64,000 bases of DNA from Cryobacterium sp. PH31-L1 (GTDB lineage: Bacteria; Actinomycetota; Actinomycetes; Actinomycetales; Microbacteriaceae), in contig NZ_JASISM010000001.1 in assembly GCF_030063145.1 (NCBI RefSeq), positions 806,001 through 870,000 on the forward strand, written 5' to 3'. Under the pieces are notes generated by a model. That model was not told the origin of the DNA. It did not search any database and saw only the letters and a program-made list of their open reading frames with translations. This document shows positions 33,745-43,698 of this stretch, one piece after another. Position 1 is the first letter of the stretch. Each line of letters starts with the position of its first letter. The position numbers and the translations under genes are program-made.

Positions 33745-34482
33745 GTGTCTGAAATTGAGTTTCGATCTGAAATGACCGTGGAGTTGGTGCGTGCCAGCGC
33801 CCACGATTCCGATGTGCTGTTTGCCGCCCGGGTGTCGACCCTCGGGGAGCAGACCCTGGAGCAGAGCCAGCTCGACGGCTCAGCGAGCGAGGCCGACGAG
33901 AAGCGTGACCGTGGGCTGATCAATTACCTCATGCGCGACCGGCACGGTTCGCCGTTCGAACACAACTCAATGACGTTCTACGTGCGCGCGCCCATTTTCG
34001 TGTTCCGTGAGTTCATGCGGCACCGCATCGCCTCCTACAACGAGGAATCGGGCCGCTACCGGGAGCTGAACCCCGTTTTCTACGTGCCGTCCGCGGAGCG
34101 CAACCTCGTGCAGGTCGGCAAAGCGGGTGCCTACGACTTTCTGCCCGGCACCGCAGAGCAGACCGCGCTGGTGCAGCAGCAGACCCGCGCCGCCGCGATT
34201 CACGCCTACGAGGCCTATCAGCGGATGCTGGAAGCCGGCGTTGCGCGCGAAGTCGCCCGCATCGTGCTGCCGCTGAACATCTACTCCTCGATGTACGTCA
34301 CTCTCAATGCGCGCTCGCTGATGAACTTTCTCAGCCTGCGCACCAAGCGGGAGGGGAGTCAGTTCCCGTCGTTCCCGCAGCGCGAGATCGAAATGTGCGC
34401 CGAGCAGATGGAAACCCACTTCGAGGCGTTGATGCCCCTCACCTACTCCGCTTTCAATAAGAACGGCCGAGTCTCCCCGTAG
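33745..34482 (+). CDS. thyX: FAD-dependent thymidylate synthase
   Basis: A 245-residue enzyme that makes dTMP from dUMP using methylenetetrahydrofolate and FAD. The ThyX motif RHRIASYNEESGRY (RHRxxSxNxxSxR-like) is at about residues 92-105. FRTKREGSQFP-like dUMP contacts appear as SLRTKREGSQFPSFPQREI near residue 190. The start is GTG 33745; TAGCCT (33733-33738) six bases before it indicates a leaderless mRNA. It lies directly upstream of dapA, as in many actinobacteria. Confidence 0.93.
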   Translation: MSEIEFRSEMTVELVRASAHDSDVLFAARVSTLGEQTLEQSQLDGSASEADEKRDRGLINYLMRDRHGSPFEHNSMTFYVRAPIFVFREFMRHRIASYNEESGRYRELNPVFYVPSAERNLVQVGKAGAYDFLPGTAEQTALVQQQTRAAAIHAYEAYQRMLEAGVAREVARIVLPLNIYSSMYVTLNARSLMNFLSLRTKREGSQFPSFPQREIEMCAEQMETHFEALMPLTYSAFNKNGRVSP

Positions 34483-34517
34483 CAGAGCGGATGCGGGGAG
34501 GCGATAGCCTGTACTTC

Positions 34518-35495
34518 GTGTCTACCTCTACGAATCCCTTTGGCCAGGTGCTGGTCGCACTGGTCACCCCTTTTACCTTTGATGGCGAAGTGGACTGGGC
34601 CGGGGTGGAGAAGCACATCGACGACGTCATCAACGCCGGTGCCGACGGCATCGTCGTCACCGGCACAACCGGTGAGACGAGCACCCTGACCGACCCGGAG
34701 AAGATCCGCCTGGTCGAGGTGGGCAAGTCCGTCGCGAACGGCCGCGCCAAAATCATCACCGGTGGTGGCTCGAACGAGACCGCGCACGCCATGCAGCTCG
34801 CCCGGCAGAGCGAAAAGGCCGGCGCCGACGGCAACATGATCGTCACCCCCTACTACAACAAGCCGACCCAGGCCGGAATCCTCACACACTTCCGCATGAT
34901 CGCGGATGCCACCGACCTGCCCGTCATCCTCTACGACATCCCCGGCCGTACCGGTGTTGCAATCGCCTACGAGACGATCCTGCGCGCGGCCAAACACCCC
35001 AACATCCTGGCCATCAAAGACGCCAAGGGCGACTTTGCGCAGGTCAGCCGGGTTCTCAACCAGACCGACCTCATGTACTTCTCCGGCGACGACCCCAACG
35101 TTCTGGCACACCTGTCGATCGGCGCGACCGGCCTGATCGGAGTCACCGGCAACATCACGGCGACCCCGTACCGGCACATGGTCGACGCGGTCAATCGCGG
35201 CGACCTCAAGGTGGCTACGGCAGCGCACCAGCAGCTCGAACCGCTCGTGCGCGCCGTGATGACCCACGTTCCCGGCACCGTCGCGGTGAAGTACATCCTG
35301 CACGGCCTCGGCCGCATCGGCAGCCCACGCGTTCGCCTGCCCCTGGTCGGCCCTGAAGACTCCGAGGCCGCCCAGATCGAGGACGAGCTGTCGCTGGTGC
35401 AGAACATTCCCGGCGTGGACTTCTCCAACTTCCGCCCCGACCGCAACGCGGCCGCTGGCGGGTCGCTGCCGAAGGTCGCCGGTACCACCCGCTAG
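34518..35495 (+). CDS. dapA: 4-hydroxy-tetrahydrodipicolinate synthase
   Basis: A 325-residue TIM-barrel lyase condensing pyruvate and aspartate semialdehyde. Motifs include GTTGETSTLT, the catalytic Tyr in MIVTPYYNKPTQ, LYDIPGRTGV and the Schiff-base Lys in ILAIKDAKGDF (about residue 172). GTG 34518 (VSTSTNPFGQ) is the start because TAGCCT (34505-34510) ends seven bases before it; the upstream GTG-free reading would put the start inside the promoter. First dedicated step of lysine/diaminopimelate synthesis. Confidence 0.93.
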   Translation: MSTSTNPFGQVLVALVTPFTFDGEVDWAGVEKHIDDVINAGADGIVVTGTTGETSTLTDPEKIRLVEVGKSVANGRAKIITGGGSNETAHAMQLARQSEKAGADGNMIVTPYYNKPTQAGILTHFRMIADATDLPVILYDIPGRTGVAIAYETILRAAKHPNILAIKDAKGDFAQVSRVLNQTDLMYFSGDDPNVLAHLSIGATGLIGVTGNITATPYRHMVDAVNRGDLKVATAAHQQLEPLVRAVMTHVPGTVAVKYILHGLGRIGSPRVRLPLVGPEDSEAAQIEDELSLVQNIPGVDFSNFRPDRNAAAGGSLPKVAGTTR

Positions 35496-35592
35496 ATCGT
35501 GCTCCGGAGTCGGCTGAGGCGCATACGCTCGTGAAACGCTAGGCTCAGCCCATCGAGCTTGACCACGTCGGGTCAGCCGTGTGGGGAGTGTC

Positions 35593-36654
35593 GTGAACGT
35601 TGCACGTAAATGGGTCTTTCCCATTCTTCGACTGATTGTCATCGCGGCCATCGCCGTAGCGCTGGTCAAGCTGGCGTTCTACCCGGACAACGCGGTGGAC
35701 AGTAGTCCCGCCGAACCGACCGGGATCATCGTCGAACCCCAGATTCCGGTCGCCCTCGGCACCATCAGCAACGACGTCACCCTGCCGGGAACGGTCAGCG
35801 CCGACCCGGCCGTCGCTGTCAAAGCGACCGCCATCGGCACGGTCGATGAGATCTTCGTAGCCGCTGGCCAGACCGTGAACAAAGACGACAAGATCTACGA
35901 CATTCGGGTCGAGACGATCAAAGACCCGGTCGAAACAACGGATGCCGACGGTAACGTCACCATCACCCAGCCCAAACCGGTGATCACCTTCGCCAAAGTA
36001 CTGGCCCCGATCACCGGCATCCTGAGCTCGCTCACCGTGATCCACGGCCAGAGTGTGGCCGTGGGGGATGCCACCGGCCAGGTGGCCCCGCCGAGCTTCT
36101 CGGTGAGTGGCTCGCTCAGCCCCGAGCAGCAGTATCGGCTGCTGTCGAAGCCGACCGAAGCATCCGTCGCGATCACCAATGGGCCGGCGCCGTTCACCTG
36201 CACGGGACTGACGATCACGACACCGCTGGCCGGGGAAGCGGCCGGCGGTGACAGTGCGACCGGCGGCCAGACGGGCACGAGCGGCACGACCGTCACCTGC
36301 GCGATTCCGGCCGAGGTGACCGTCTTCTCCGGCCTGGCCGCCCAGATCACGATCGCCGCGGGCCTCGCCGAAAACGTGCTCGTCGTTCCGACCACGGCGG
36401 TCGAAGGGTCCGCCGAAACCGGCGTCGTCTGGTTCGTGATGCCCGACGGCGGCACCGAAGAACGACCGGTCACGCTCGGCATGACCGACGGCATCAACGT
36501 ACAGGTCATCGATGGCCTCGTCGAGGGCGACCTGATCAACCAGTTCGTGCCCGGTGCCAGTGCGGTTGGCCCCGGAGAAGGCTGCGACCTACAGCCCGAC
36601 GGCAGCACGGCGTGCTTCGGGCCGAGCATCTCCAGCACCGGGATCTCCAAGTGA
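35593..36654 (+). CDS. HlyD/MacA-like membrane-fusion adaptor of an ABC export system
   Basis: A 353-residue protein with one N-terminal helix (about residues 8-28) and an extracytoplasmic adaptor: VTLPGTVSADPAVAVKATAIGTVDEIFVAAGQTVNKDD is a lipoyl/hairpin-start type segment and VLVVPTTAVEGS...GVVWFVM is a beta-barrel marker. A Gly/Thr-rich loop lies near residues 215-230. It is the first gene of a coupled three-gene operon with an ATPase and an FtsX-like permease. GTG 35593 is preferred, with GGGGAG just before it; GTG 35581 is possible. TAGGCT at 35540-35545 is a candidate -10 box. Confidence 0.8.
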   Translation: MNVARKWVFPILRLIVIAAIAVALVKLAFYPDNAVDSSPAEPTGIIVEPQIPVALGTISNDVTLPGTVSADPAVAVKATAIGTVDEIFVAAGQTVNKDDKIYDIRVETIKDPVETTDADGNVTITQPKPVITFAKVLAPITGILSSLTVIHGQSVAVGDATGQVAPPSFSVSGSLSPEQQYRLLSKPTEASVAITNGPAPFTCTGLTITTPLAGEAAGGDSATGGQTGTSGTTVTCAIPAEVTVFSGLAAQITIAAGLAENVLVVPTTAVEGSAETGVVWFVMPDGGTEERPVTLGMTDGINVQVIDGLVEGDLINQFVPGASAVGPGEGCDLQPDGSTACFGPSISSTGISK

Positions 36655-37361
36655 CCCTGCTGCACCTTGAGGGCGTGACCCGTACTGTGCAGCTCATCGA
36701 TGCGCCGCCGCTGACGATTCTGTCCGGTATCGACCTCGAGGTGAACGTGGGCGACCGCGTCTCGATTGTCGGCCGCTCAGGTTCGGGCAAAACCACCCTA
36801 CTGAACCTACTCGGCCTGCTCGATGCCCCCACGAGCGGCACCATGCTGTTCGAAGATCGCCCCGTGCAGTCGCTGTCCTCCGGCGCACGCGACCGCCTCC
36901 GCGGCCGTGAAGTCGGCTTCATCTTTCAACAGTTCAACCTGCTGCAGGGCCGCACCGCACTCGAAAATGTGATGACCCCGCTGCTCTACGCCGAGGGACG
37001 TCAGTTCTGGCAGCGCTCGCGCATCGCCACCGAGATGCTTGAACGGGTCGGCCTCGGCGACCGCCTCGCCGCCCTGCCTGACCGGTTGAGTGGCGGCGAG
37101 CAACAGCGCGTCGCGATCGCCCGCTCCCTGGTGCGCGGCCCGAGACTGATTCTCGCCGACGAACCGACCGGCGCCCTCGACCTCGAAACCGGCGAGACGG
37201 TGATGGACCTCATCGACGAGGTCGCCACCGAATCCGGCGCTGCCCTCGTGACTATCACCCACGATCCGGCCATAGCTGCCCGCGCCACCCGACATCTGCG
37301 GCTCGATCACGGCGTTTTGCAGGTCGCCAGCACGGTGCCCGCCAGTAGCGTGCCGGCATGA
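36651..37361 (+). CDS. MacB/LolD-type ABC transporter ATP-binding protein
   Basis: A 236-residue ATPase. Walker [10 protein letters not shown] (about residue 41), Q-loop FIFQQFNLL, signature [15 protein letters not shown], Walker [13 protein letters not shown] and H-loop ITHD are all intact. The start is GTG 36651, overlapping the adaptor stop. The class works with FtsX-like permeases to drive extraction or mechanotransmission rather than classic transport. Confidence 0.9.
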   Translation: MTLLHLEGVTRTVQLIDAPPLTILSGIDLEVNVGDRVSIVGRSGSGKTTLLNLLGLLDAPTSGTMLFEDRPVQSLSSGARDRLRGREVGFIFQQFNLLQGRTALENVMTPLLYAEGRQFWQRSRIATEMLERVGLGDRLAALPDRLSGGEQQRVAIARSLVRGPRLILADEPTGALDLETGETVMDLIDEVATESGAALVTITHDPAIAARATRHLRLDHGVLQVASTVPASSVPA

Positions 37362-38584
37362 AGCGCCTCGCGAGCAACCTGGTCGGCGCTGTCATCGAGG
37401 CCTGGCAGGAAGTACGCATCCACAAGACCCGCGTCATGCTGTCCCTGATCGGGGTGGCCGTCGCCGTCTGCGCCATCACGACCGTGGTCGGTCTCGGCGG
37501 GGTCGCGCAGCAGGCCACCGTGGAATCCAACGAACGATCGGGAGGCCGCCCGGCCAGTCTCTATCTGTCTGCGTCGATGGGCGATGGCTCCGCCCCCACC
37601 GAGATGCCTGAAATCTGGCGCACCGCGCTCGAACGGTACAAAATCGACTATGCCAGCCGTGTCGTCAATACGCAGCAAACAGTGCAATTCGCCGACGGCG
37701 CCGTACCGGTTCAGACGATCGGGGTCGATCCGCCGTACGGCACCATGCACCGCATAACACTCGAGGAGGGCAGCTGGTTCACCGACGACGACCAGACCCG
37801 GCTCGCTCCGGCTGTGCTCATCAACTCAATTTTTTGGGACCGCCTCGGCCGACCCGACCTCGCCACCCATCCGACCACCACCCTTCTCGGTGAAGGCTCT
37901 ACGACGGCCGTCGTCACCGGCGTCTATGCGGCCCTCTCCTACGAGACCGAGCCGGCGATGTACATGCTCGCCGACGCACTCACCGCCATCACGCCGGTCG
38001 TCACCGACCCCAATTCTCAATTCGGACCCCCGTCCTACGAGCTGTGGGTACCCGTTGACATCTCAGAGCAGCTGGTCACCGTGCTGCAACGCGACGTGCA
38101 GGGTGCACTGGGAACTGACGCGTTCGTGCAGGTGAACCGGCAAGATTTCGCGGCCTTCCAAGATGGCGACCCCTACCTCTCCCTCAAGCTCACGGTCGGT
38201 GCCATCGCCGGCCTGGTGCTGCTGCTCGGAGCTCTCGGCCTGGTCAATATCGCCCTGGTCACTCTCAAGCAGCGCATTCGGGAGATCGGCATTCGGCGCA
38301 GCTTCGGGGCGACCGCCGGACGGGTGTTCTTTGCCGTCATGATGGAAAGTGTCGTCGCAACCGTGGTCGCCGGCATTGTCGGCGTGATCGCCGCCGTACT
38401 CATCGTGGAGAGTCCGTTCGTCGAGGACTTCATCAGCCAGGGCCAGGTCACCGACTTTCCGCCGTTCCCGGTGGAAGCGGCCGTTCTCGGTCTGGTCTGC
38501 GCCACCGCTGTCGGTGCTCTGGCCGGGCTGGTGCCAGCACTGGTCGCGGTGCGCGTGAAGGTGATCGACGCCATCCGCTACTAA
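37358..38584 (+). CDS. FtsX/MacB-like ABC transporter permease
   Basis: A 408-residue protein with one N-terminal helix (about residues 28-48), a large extracytoplasmic MacB-type domain (residues 50-270) and three C-terminal helices. The FtsX-domain loop LVNIALVTLKQRIREIGIRRSFGATAGRVFFAVMMES is diagnostic. ATGA overlap with the ATPase gene. The substrate is unknown; macrolide, peptide or lipoprotein export are all compatible. Confidence 0.88.
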   Translation: MKRLASNLVGAVIEAWQEVRIHKTRVMLSLIGVAVAVCAITTVVGLGGVAQQATVESNERSGGRPASLYLSASMGDGSAPTEMPEIWRTALERYKIDYASRVVNTQQTVQFADGAVPVQTIGVDPPYGTMHRITLEEGSWFTDDDQTRLAPAVLINSIFWDRLGRPDLATHPTTTLLGEGSTTAVVTGVYAALSYETEPAMYMLADALTAITPVVTDPNSQFGPPSYELWVPVDISEQLVTVLQRDVQGALGTDAFVQVNRQDFAAFQDGDPYLSLKLTVGAIAGLVLLLGALGLVNIALVTLKQRIREIGIRRSFGATAGRVFFAVMMESVVATVVAGIVGVIAAVLIVESPFVEDFISQGQVTDFPPFPVEAAVLGLVCATAVGALAGLVPALVAVRVKVIDAIRY

Positions 38585-38664
38585 ACCAACGCGCGACAAA
38601 CGGATGCTGCCGCGTGCGCAATACCCGCCGGTCGCGCGGGCCGTTGGGCGTGGGGTCGGCCGAA

Positions 38665-38686
38665 TGTCGGGGGTGCTTGGTAGCGT
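38665..38686 (+). promoter_or_regulatory. PafBC-type promoter motif of ftsK
   Basis: TGTCGGGG (38665-38672), eight bases, then TAGCGT (38681-38686), which is also the leaderless -10 box of ftsK. One mismatch to TGTCRGYG. Confidence 0.5.
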
Positions 38687-38692
38687 TATTTC

Positions 38693-41602
38693 ATGGCTAC
38701 GAGCACTAAGTCGACCGGGCGTGCCCGCACCTCGGCAGCGAAGGGCGCCCCGGCGCGCAAACCGAGGGCGACGAGCGCCGGCGGTACCGCCGCGCAGAAA
38801 ACCGTCAAGTTCACCGCCGTCGACGTGAAGCCGAGCCTGGGTGCCCGCGCCTGGATGGGCCTGGCCCACCTCACCGGCGGTGCCGCCCGTGCCCTCGGCC
38901 CCGAAAAGCTCTCCAAAGACGAACGCCGCGACGGCCTGCCGTTCTTTCTCGTTCTGCTCGCCATTTCGGGTGCCATCGTCGAATGGTTTCTCATAAACAA
39001 CGTCGTCGCCCAGCAGCTCGATGCTTATACCTTCGGTGGCCTGTTCGGCCGCGTCGCCTTCGCCCTGCCGGTCATTCTGCTGCTGTTCTCGGTCTGGCTG
39101 TTTCGCAAACCCAGTTCGGTGCACGACAACGGCCGCATCGGCATCGGACTCAGCCTGCTACTCGTGACCATCTCCGGGCTCTGCCATATTTTCGGCGTGC
39201 AGCCGCAGCCGCAAGACGGCATGCCAGCCCTCGCGCTGGCCGGCGGGGTGATCGGTTGGATGATCGCCGCCCCGCTGATCATGCTCACCACGTCGATCGG
39301 TGCCACGATCGTCGTCATTCTGCTGTTGCTTCTGAGCCTGTTCATCATCACCAAGACCCCGCCGAACCGGGTCGGTCAGCGCTCCCGGGAGCTCTACGAC
39401 TGGTTGTTCGGCGCCCAGCTGACGGCTGACGAAGAGCAAGCGTCGGCGAAAGCGGCCAAGGGTGCCAAGCCGGGCAAGACCGCGCAGGTTGAGCTCGACG
39501 GCGTTGACGACGATTCAGCCGACGAATCCGAGGGGGCGCTGCCCTGGTGGCGGCGCAACAACAGCAAGCGTGAGGAAGATCCCGACTTCGGCAGCGCCCT
39601 GTCGACCGAGTCGAAGGCCGGCCCGGCTGAGGTGACGCCAGACCCGCTCAGCGTGCTGCTCGGCGGCAACCAGTCGCGCGGCGGCTTCGACAGCGCCATC
39701 GAACCCGAGGTCACCGACCATGCCGCTCCGCCGGAACGAGACCACTACGGCACCGAGGTACTCGAAGACCTGCGCAAGGCCGAACTCGCCGTCAAGCGGT
39801 TCACCGGCGAAGTCGACCTCGGCACCGGTCCATCCACGGGCCTGCACTCCGACGACCCGGCCGGGCACACCGAGGTGCTGCCCGGCTTCGACGACGTCTT
39901 CCCCGAACTCAGCCAGGCAGTGGATGCCGATGGCGCAACCCTGCCCCCTCTCGCGTCCACAGACCCTCACCCGGCCATTCCGTATCTCGTGCCCGCGGCA
40001 TCCACCCTCACCGCCGGCCCGCCGGCCAAAGCCCGCTCGGCTGCCAACGACGACGTCGTGAAGTCGATCACAGAGGTGCTGCGCCAGTTCCAAGTCGACG
40101 CAAAAGTCACCGGATTCTCCCGTGGCCCGACGGTCACCCAGTACGAGATCGAACTCGGCCCGGGCGTCAAGGTGGAGCGCGTCACCGCGCTCAGCAAGAA
40201 CCTCTCCTACGCGGTCGCCTCGAATGAAGTGCGCATCCTCTCGCCTATCCCCGGCAAGAGCGCCATCGGCATCGAGATCCCCAACACCGATCGTGAAATC
40301 GTCACCCTCGGCGACGTGCTGCGTTCGAGCACCGCCACTAATGCCACCCACCCGATGACCATCGGTGTCGGCAAGGACGTCGGCGGTGGTTTCGTCATTG
40401 CCAACCTCGCAAAAATGCCCCACCTGCTCGTCGCCGGCTCCACCGGATCGGGCAAGTCCAGCTTCGTGAACTCCATGATCACCAGCCTGCTCATGCGCGC
40501 CAAGCCCAGCGACGTGCGCATGGTGCTGATCGACCCGAAGCGGGTCGAGCTCGCCGCCTACGCCGGCGTGCCCCACCTCATCACGCCCATCATCACTAAC
40601 CCGAAGAAAGCCGCCGAAGCGCTGCAGTGGGTCGTGAAAGAGATGGACATGCGTTACGACGACCTTGCGAGCTTCGGCTTTCGCCACATCGACGACTTCA
40701 ACAAGGCCGTCGTCAACGGCGAGATCGTCCTCCCGGTCGGCAGCGAACGCAAACTCAAGCCCTACCCCTACTTGCTGGTTGTCGTCGACGAGCTGGCCGA
40801 CCTCATGATGGTTGCCCCCCGCGACGTCGAGGACTCCATCGTACGCATCACCCAGCTGGCCCGCGCCTCGGGAATTCACCTCGTGCTCGCCACCCAGCGC
40901 CCGAGCGTCGACGTCGTCACCGGTCTGATCAAGGCCAACGTGCCCTCGCGCCTCGCCTTTGCCGTCACGAGCGTCACCGACTCCCGGGTCATCCTCGATC
41001 AGCCCGGCGCCGACAAGCTCATCGGGCAGGGCGACGCCTTGTTCCTGCCGATGGGTGCCTCCAAAGCCGTTCGCGTGCAGGGCGCCTGGGTCACCGAGGA
41101 AGAGATCGAGAAGGTCGTCAAGCATGTCACCATGCAGGCTCGTCCGGACTATCGGCCCGACGTTTCCATGGTCGCCCCGCGCAAGGAAATCGACTCCGAC
41201 ATCGGCGACGACCTCGAGGTGCTGCTCGCCGCGGCGGAACTCGTCGTGTCGACCCAGTTCGGGTCCACATCGATGCTGCAGCGCAAACTGCGTGTCGGTT
41301 TCGCCAAGGCCGGTCGCCTGATGGACCTGCTCGAATCTCGCGAGATCGTCGGCCCCTCAGAAGGCTCCAAGGCGCGCGACGTGCTCGTGAACGCGGAACA
41401 GCTGCCGAGTGTGCTCGCCCGCCTCCGCGGCTCCGACGACGAACAGCACGCCCTCAAAGCGCAGTCCGACGATTCGCGTGCCGCCTCAGCACCCGACCCG
41501 CGTTACGCCGACGACCCGGTCGAGAAAATGTCACAGGGGTATCCTGAGGTAGACGGCACCGAGGACGACGAGGATGCCTGGAAACTAACCGGCAGGGACT
41601 GA
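38693..41602 (+). CDS. ftsK: DNA translocase FtsK/SpoIIIE
   Basis: A 969-residue protein. A basic N-terminus and four membrane helices (about residues 80-225) precede a long acidic linker. The motor domain has Walker [17 protein letters not shown] (about residues 578-593), Walker [12 protein letters not shown], and [21 protein letters not shown]. The C-terminal gamma winged helix ([26 protein letters not shown]) reads polar DNA motifs. It pumps chromosome termini at the septum. TAGCGT ends six bases before the ATG, so the mRNA is leaderless. Confidence 0.93.
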   Translation: MATSTKSTGRARTSAAKGAPARKPRATSAGGTAAQKTVKFTAVDVKPSLGARAWMGLAHLTGGAARALGPEKLSKDERRDGLPFFLVLLAISGAIVEWFLINNVVAQQLDAYTFGGLFGRVAFALPVILLLFSVWLFRKPSSVHDNGRIGIGLSLLLVTISGLCHIFGVQPQPQDGMPALALAGGVIGWMIAAPLIMLTTSIGATIVVILLLLLSLFIITKTPPNRVGQRSRELYDWLFGAQLTADEEQASAKAAKGAKPGKTAQVELDGVDDDSADESEGALPWWRRNNSKREEDPDFGSALSTESKAGPAEVTPDPLSVLLGGNQSRGGFDSAIEPEVTDHAAPPERDHYGTEVLEDLRKAELAVKRFTGEVDLGTGPSTGLHSDDPAGHTEVLPGFDDVFPELSQAVDADGATLPPLASTDPHPAIPYLVPAASTLTAGPPAKARSAANDDVVKSITEVLRQFQVDAKVTGFSRGPTVTQYEIELGPGVKVERVTALSKNLSYAVASNEVRILSPIPGKSAIGIEIPNTDREIVTLGDVLRSSTATNATHPMTIGVGKDVGGGFVIANLAKMPHLLVAGSTGSGKSSFVNSMITSLLMRAKPSDVRMVLIDPKRVELAAYAGVPHLITPIITNPKKAAEALQWVVKEMDMRYDDLASFGFRHIDDFNKAVVNGEIVLPVGSERKLKPYPYLLVVVDELADLMMVAPRDVEDSIVRITQLARASGIHLVLATQRPSVDVVTGLIKANVPSRLAFAVTSVTDSRVILDQPGADKLIGQGDALFLPMGASKAVRVQGAWVTEEEIEKVVKHVTMQARPDYRPDVSMVAPRKEIDSDIGDDLEVLLAAAELVVSTQFGSTSMLQRKLRVGFAKAGRLMDLLESREIVGPSEGSKARDVLVNAEQLPSVLARLRGSDDEQHALKAQSDDSRAASAPDPRYADDPVEKMSQGYPEVDGTEDDEDAWKLTGRD

Positions 41603-41605
41603 ACC

Positions 41606-42199
41606 ATGGCAACACCGCACCAATCCGTCACCCGGCCCAGTAACTGGAACGTTCCCAATCTGATCACGGTCGTACGCATCCTGCTCGCCCCCGTCTTCAT
41701 CTGGATGCTGCTGGCCGCCGACGGCCCTCAGGATGCCCTGCGCTGGGTCGCCGCCGTGCTGTTCATCATCGCCATCGCCACGGACGGCATCGACGGGATG
41801 ATCGCCCGCCGCCACAACCTGGTCACCGACCTCGGCAAAATTCTCGACCCGATCGCCGACAAGATCCTCACCGGTGGTGCCCTGGTCTGCCTGTCTATTT
41901 TGGGGGAGCTGCCCTGGTGGGTGACCATCGTCATCCTGGTGCGAGAGATCGGCATCACAGTGTTTCGCTTCGTCATGCTTCGCGACCGGGTCATTCCAGC
42001 CAGTCGCGGCGGCAAGCTCAAAACGATCGCCCAGTCCGTGTCGATCTCGCTCGCCCTGCTGCCGTTCAATCAGGTGTTCGGCGACTGGGTGGACTGGCTC
42101 AACACGGCCACCATGACCATCGCGCTCGTGCTCACCGTAGTCTCGGGCCTCGACTATCTCGTCTCGGCCTGGCGGCTGCGAAAAGATGCCGTTGCCTGA
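41606..42199 (+). CDS. pgsA: CDP-diacylglycerol--glycerol-3-phosphate 3-phosphatidyltransferase
   Basis: A 197-residue membrane enzyme of phosphatidylglycerol synthesis. The CDP-alcohol phosphotransferase motif DGIDGMIARRHNLVTDLGKILDPIADK (DGx2ARx8Gx3Dx3D, about residues 61-87) is intact. It starts three bases after ftsK and overlaps cinA by 14 bases. Confidence 0.9.
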   Translation: MATPHQSVTRPSNWNVPNLITVVRILLAPVFIWMLLAADGPQDALRWVAAVLFIIAIATDGIDGMIARRHNLVTDLGKILDPIADKILTGGALVCLSILGELPWWVTIVILVREIGITVFRFVMLRDRVIPASRGGKLKTIAQSVSISLALLPFNQVFGDWVDWLNTATMTIALVLTVVSGLDYLVSAWRLRKDAVA

Positions 42200-42752
42200 C
42201 CCGGCCGCGGTCACGGGTTCGCTCCCCGCTACTCACCCGGCCGAGTCGGCTGGGCCAACGGATGCGACGGCAGAGCTGATCACCGATCTCACCACCCATC
42301 ACCTCACCATAGCCGTGGCTGAGTCGCTTACCGGCGGGCTGCTCGTAGCTGAGCTCGTGCGCATTCCCGGGGCATCCGTTGTGGTGCGCGGGGGAGTCGT
42401 CGCCTACGACACCGCCCTGAAGCGTAGCCTGCTGCACGTCGACAGCAGTGTGCTGAACGTGCACGGCCCCGTCCACGCCGACGTCGCCAAGCAGATGGCC
42501 GGCGGGGTACGAACCCTGCTCGCGGTGAACGATGTCCGCGCCGACATCGGCGTGTCGACCACCGGAGTAGCCGGGCCCGGCCCCGACGGGGGACACCCCG
42601 CCGGAACTGTCTTCATCGGCCTCTCCAAGGGCACCGGTTCCTGGGCTGTTCCGCTTCACCTTCATGGCGACCGGGGCGAGATTCGAGCCGAAACCGTGCG
42701 TCAGGCGATTGATGCTGTGCGTGCGCTGATAGCGCAGGGTGACGCGGAATAG
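42186..42752 (+). CDS. pncC: CinA-family nicotinamide-nucleotide amidohydrolase
   Basis: A 188-residue CinA C-terminal domain protein. IAVAESLTGGLLVAELVRIPGAS (catalytic Ser region), VAYDTALKRSLLHV and DIGVSTTGVAGPGPDGGHPAGTVFIGL are family hallmarks. It hydrolyses NMN to nicotinic acid mononucleotide in relatives. The N-terminal competence domain of full-length CinA is absent, as usual in actinobacteria. Clustered with recA and clgR. Confidence 0.88.
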   Translation: MPLPDPAAVTGSLPATHPAESAGPTDATAELITDLTTHHLTIAVAESLTGGLLVAELVRIPGASVVVRGGVVAYDTALKRSLLHVDSSVLNVHGPVHADVAKQMAGGVRTLLAVNDVRADIGVSTTGVAGPGPDGGHPAGTVFIGLSKGTGSWAVPLHLHGDRGEIRAETVRQAIDAVRALIAQGDAE

Positions 42753-42822
42753 TTCCTGTTACGGGCTGGTTACATCGAAGACATTCACAAGCAAAGCCCA
42801 GTGATTCTCGGTAGTGTCCAAG

Positions 42823-42844
42823 TGTCGGATGAATGCAGTATTGT
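42823..42844 (+). promoter_or_regulatory. PafBC-type promoter motif upstream of clgR
   Basis: TGTCGGAT (42823-42830), eight bases, then TATTGT (42839-42844). The first six bases and the spacing match the TGTCRGYG-N8-TANNNT motif. It lies 52 bases before the start. Confidence 0.5.
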
Positions 42845-42896
42845 GAGCATCCAGCACCGCATTCCGGTAGTTATTAGGCATAAGAAGGAGGTTCCG

Positions 42897-43205
42897 ATGA
42901 TTCTTGTTCGTCAGGAAATCGGCGATGTGCTCAGGGACTTCCGCCTGCAAAAGGGGCGTACCCTGCGTCAGGTCGCAAGCAAAGCCAGCGTCGCGCTCGG
43001 CTACCTCAGTGAGGTAGAACGAGGACAGAAAGAGGCTTCTTCGGAGATTCTCGCTTCTGTCGCCGATGCACTGGAAACCCCGATCTCGGTAATCATGCGC
43101 GAAGTTGGTGACCGTCTCGCCGTCATCGAGGGAATCGATCAGTTCCCCGACACGGTACCGGACGAGTTCGTCAACACGTTCGATGCCGATCTCATGGTGC
43201 GTTAG
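42897..43205 (+). CDS. clgR: ClgR-like XRE-family transcriptional regulator
   Basis: A 102-residue protein with a Cro/CI helix-turn-helix (IGDVLRDFRLQKGRTLRQVASKASVALGYLSEVERGQKEASSEIL, about residues 7-51). ATG 42897 follows a strong AAGGAGG. The place between cinA and recA, the size, and the motif identify the activator of clp protease and stress genes known as ClgR (M. tuberculosis Rv2745c). Confidence 0.88.
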   Translation: MILVRQEIGDVLRDFRLQKGRTLRQVASKASVALGYLSEVERGQKEASSEILASVADALETPISVIMREVGDRLAVIEGIDQFPDTVPDEFVNTFDADLMVR

Positions 43206-43301
43206 TCACCAACCGGTAGCGTTCCCAGGATTTTCAGCATCATCAACCACCGTCGACACAGCGTGTCGGCGGTGGTTGTCATTTCAGGTTGAAGGAGTGT
43301 C

Positions 43302-43526
43302 GTGCGGCTCAGCGAATTTCGCACCGCGATGAAAGAAGAGTTCGGCGACGCCTACGGGCGCGTGCTCACACGTGACCTCGTTCTCTCCCCGCTCGATGGG
43401 CGTACCGCTGACCAGGCCCTCGCTGCTGGTGTTCCCGCCCGCGACGTCTGGCTGGCGCTGTGCGCGGAAGTCGACGTGCCGCGCAGCCGCTGGCACGGTG
43501 CCGGCATTCCTGCTCCGCGCCAGTAG
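43302..43526 (+). CDS. DUF3046 protein
   Basis: A 74-residue protein beginning MRLSEFRTAMKEEFGDAYGR and ending in VPRSRWHGAG. This family is regularly found just upstream of recA in actinobacteria; its function is unknown. The start is GTG 43302 with GAAGGAG upstream. Confidence 0.85.
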   Translation: MRLSEFRTAMKEEFGDAYGRVLTRDLVLSPLDGRTADQALAAGVPARDVWLALCAEVDVPRSRWHGAGIPAPRQ

Positions 43527-43542
43527 CGCCGATCAGCCGTCC

Positions 43543-43564
43543 TCGAAATAGGCCGATATTTCGA
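43543..43564. repeat. Perfect 8-6-8 inverted repeat upstream of recA
   Basis: TCGAAATA GGCCGA TATTTCGA. AT-rich arms make a terminator unlikely. It sits 28 bases before the LexA box and may be a regulator site or a diverged LexA-like site. Confidence 0.5.
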
Positions 43565-43592
43565 CACGCCGCAAAAACGTCTCCGACAATGC

Positions 43593-43608
43593 TCGAATAT
43601 CTGTTCGG
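43593..43608. promoter_or_regulatory. LexA (SOS) box of recA
   Basis: TCGAATATCTGTTCGG fits the actinobacterial SOS box TCGAAC-N4-GTTCGA with two outer deviations. A TAGGCT -10 box (43615-43620) lies such that the SOS box covers the -35 region. Confidence 0.75.
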
Positions 43609-43676
43609 GCTTGATAGGCTCCTCCACAGCAGACAATCTGACAGATTGCGCACCGTTTGATCGTGCTCCCGACCAG

Positions 43677-43698
43677 TGTCGGAGGTGCGGCGTACAGT
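43677..43698 (+). promoter_or_regulatory. Second recA promoter, PafBC (RecA-NDp) type
   Basis: TGTCGGAG (43677-43684), eight bases, then TACAGT (43693-43698), downstream of the LexA-controlled promoter. This mirrors the dual recA promoters of mycobacteria. Transcript leader of about 145 bases. Confidence 0.6.
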
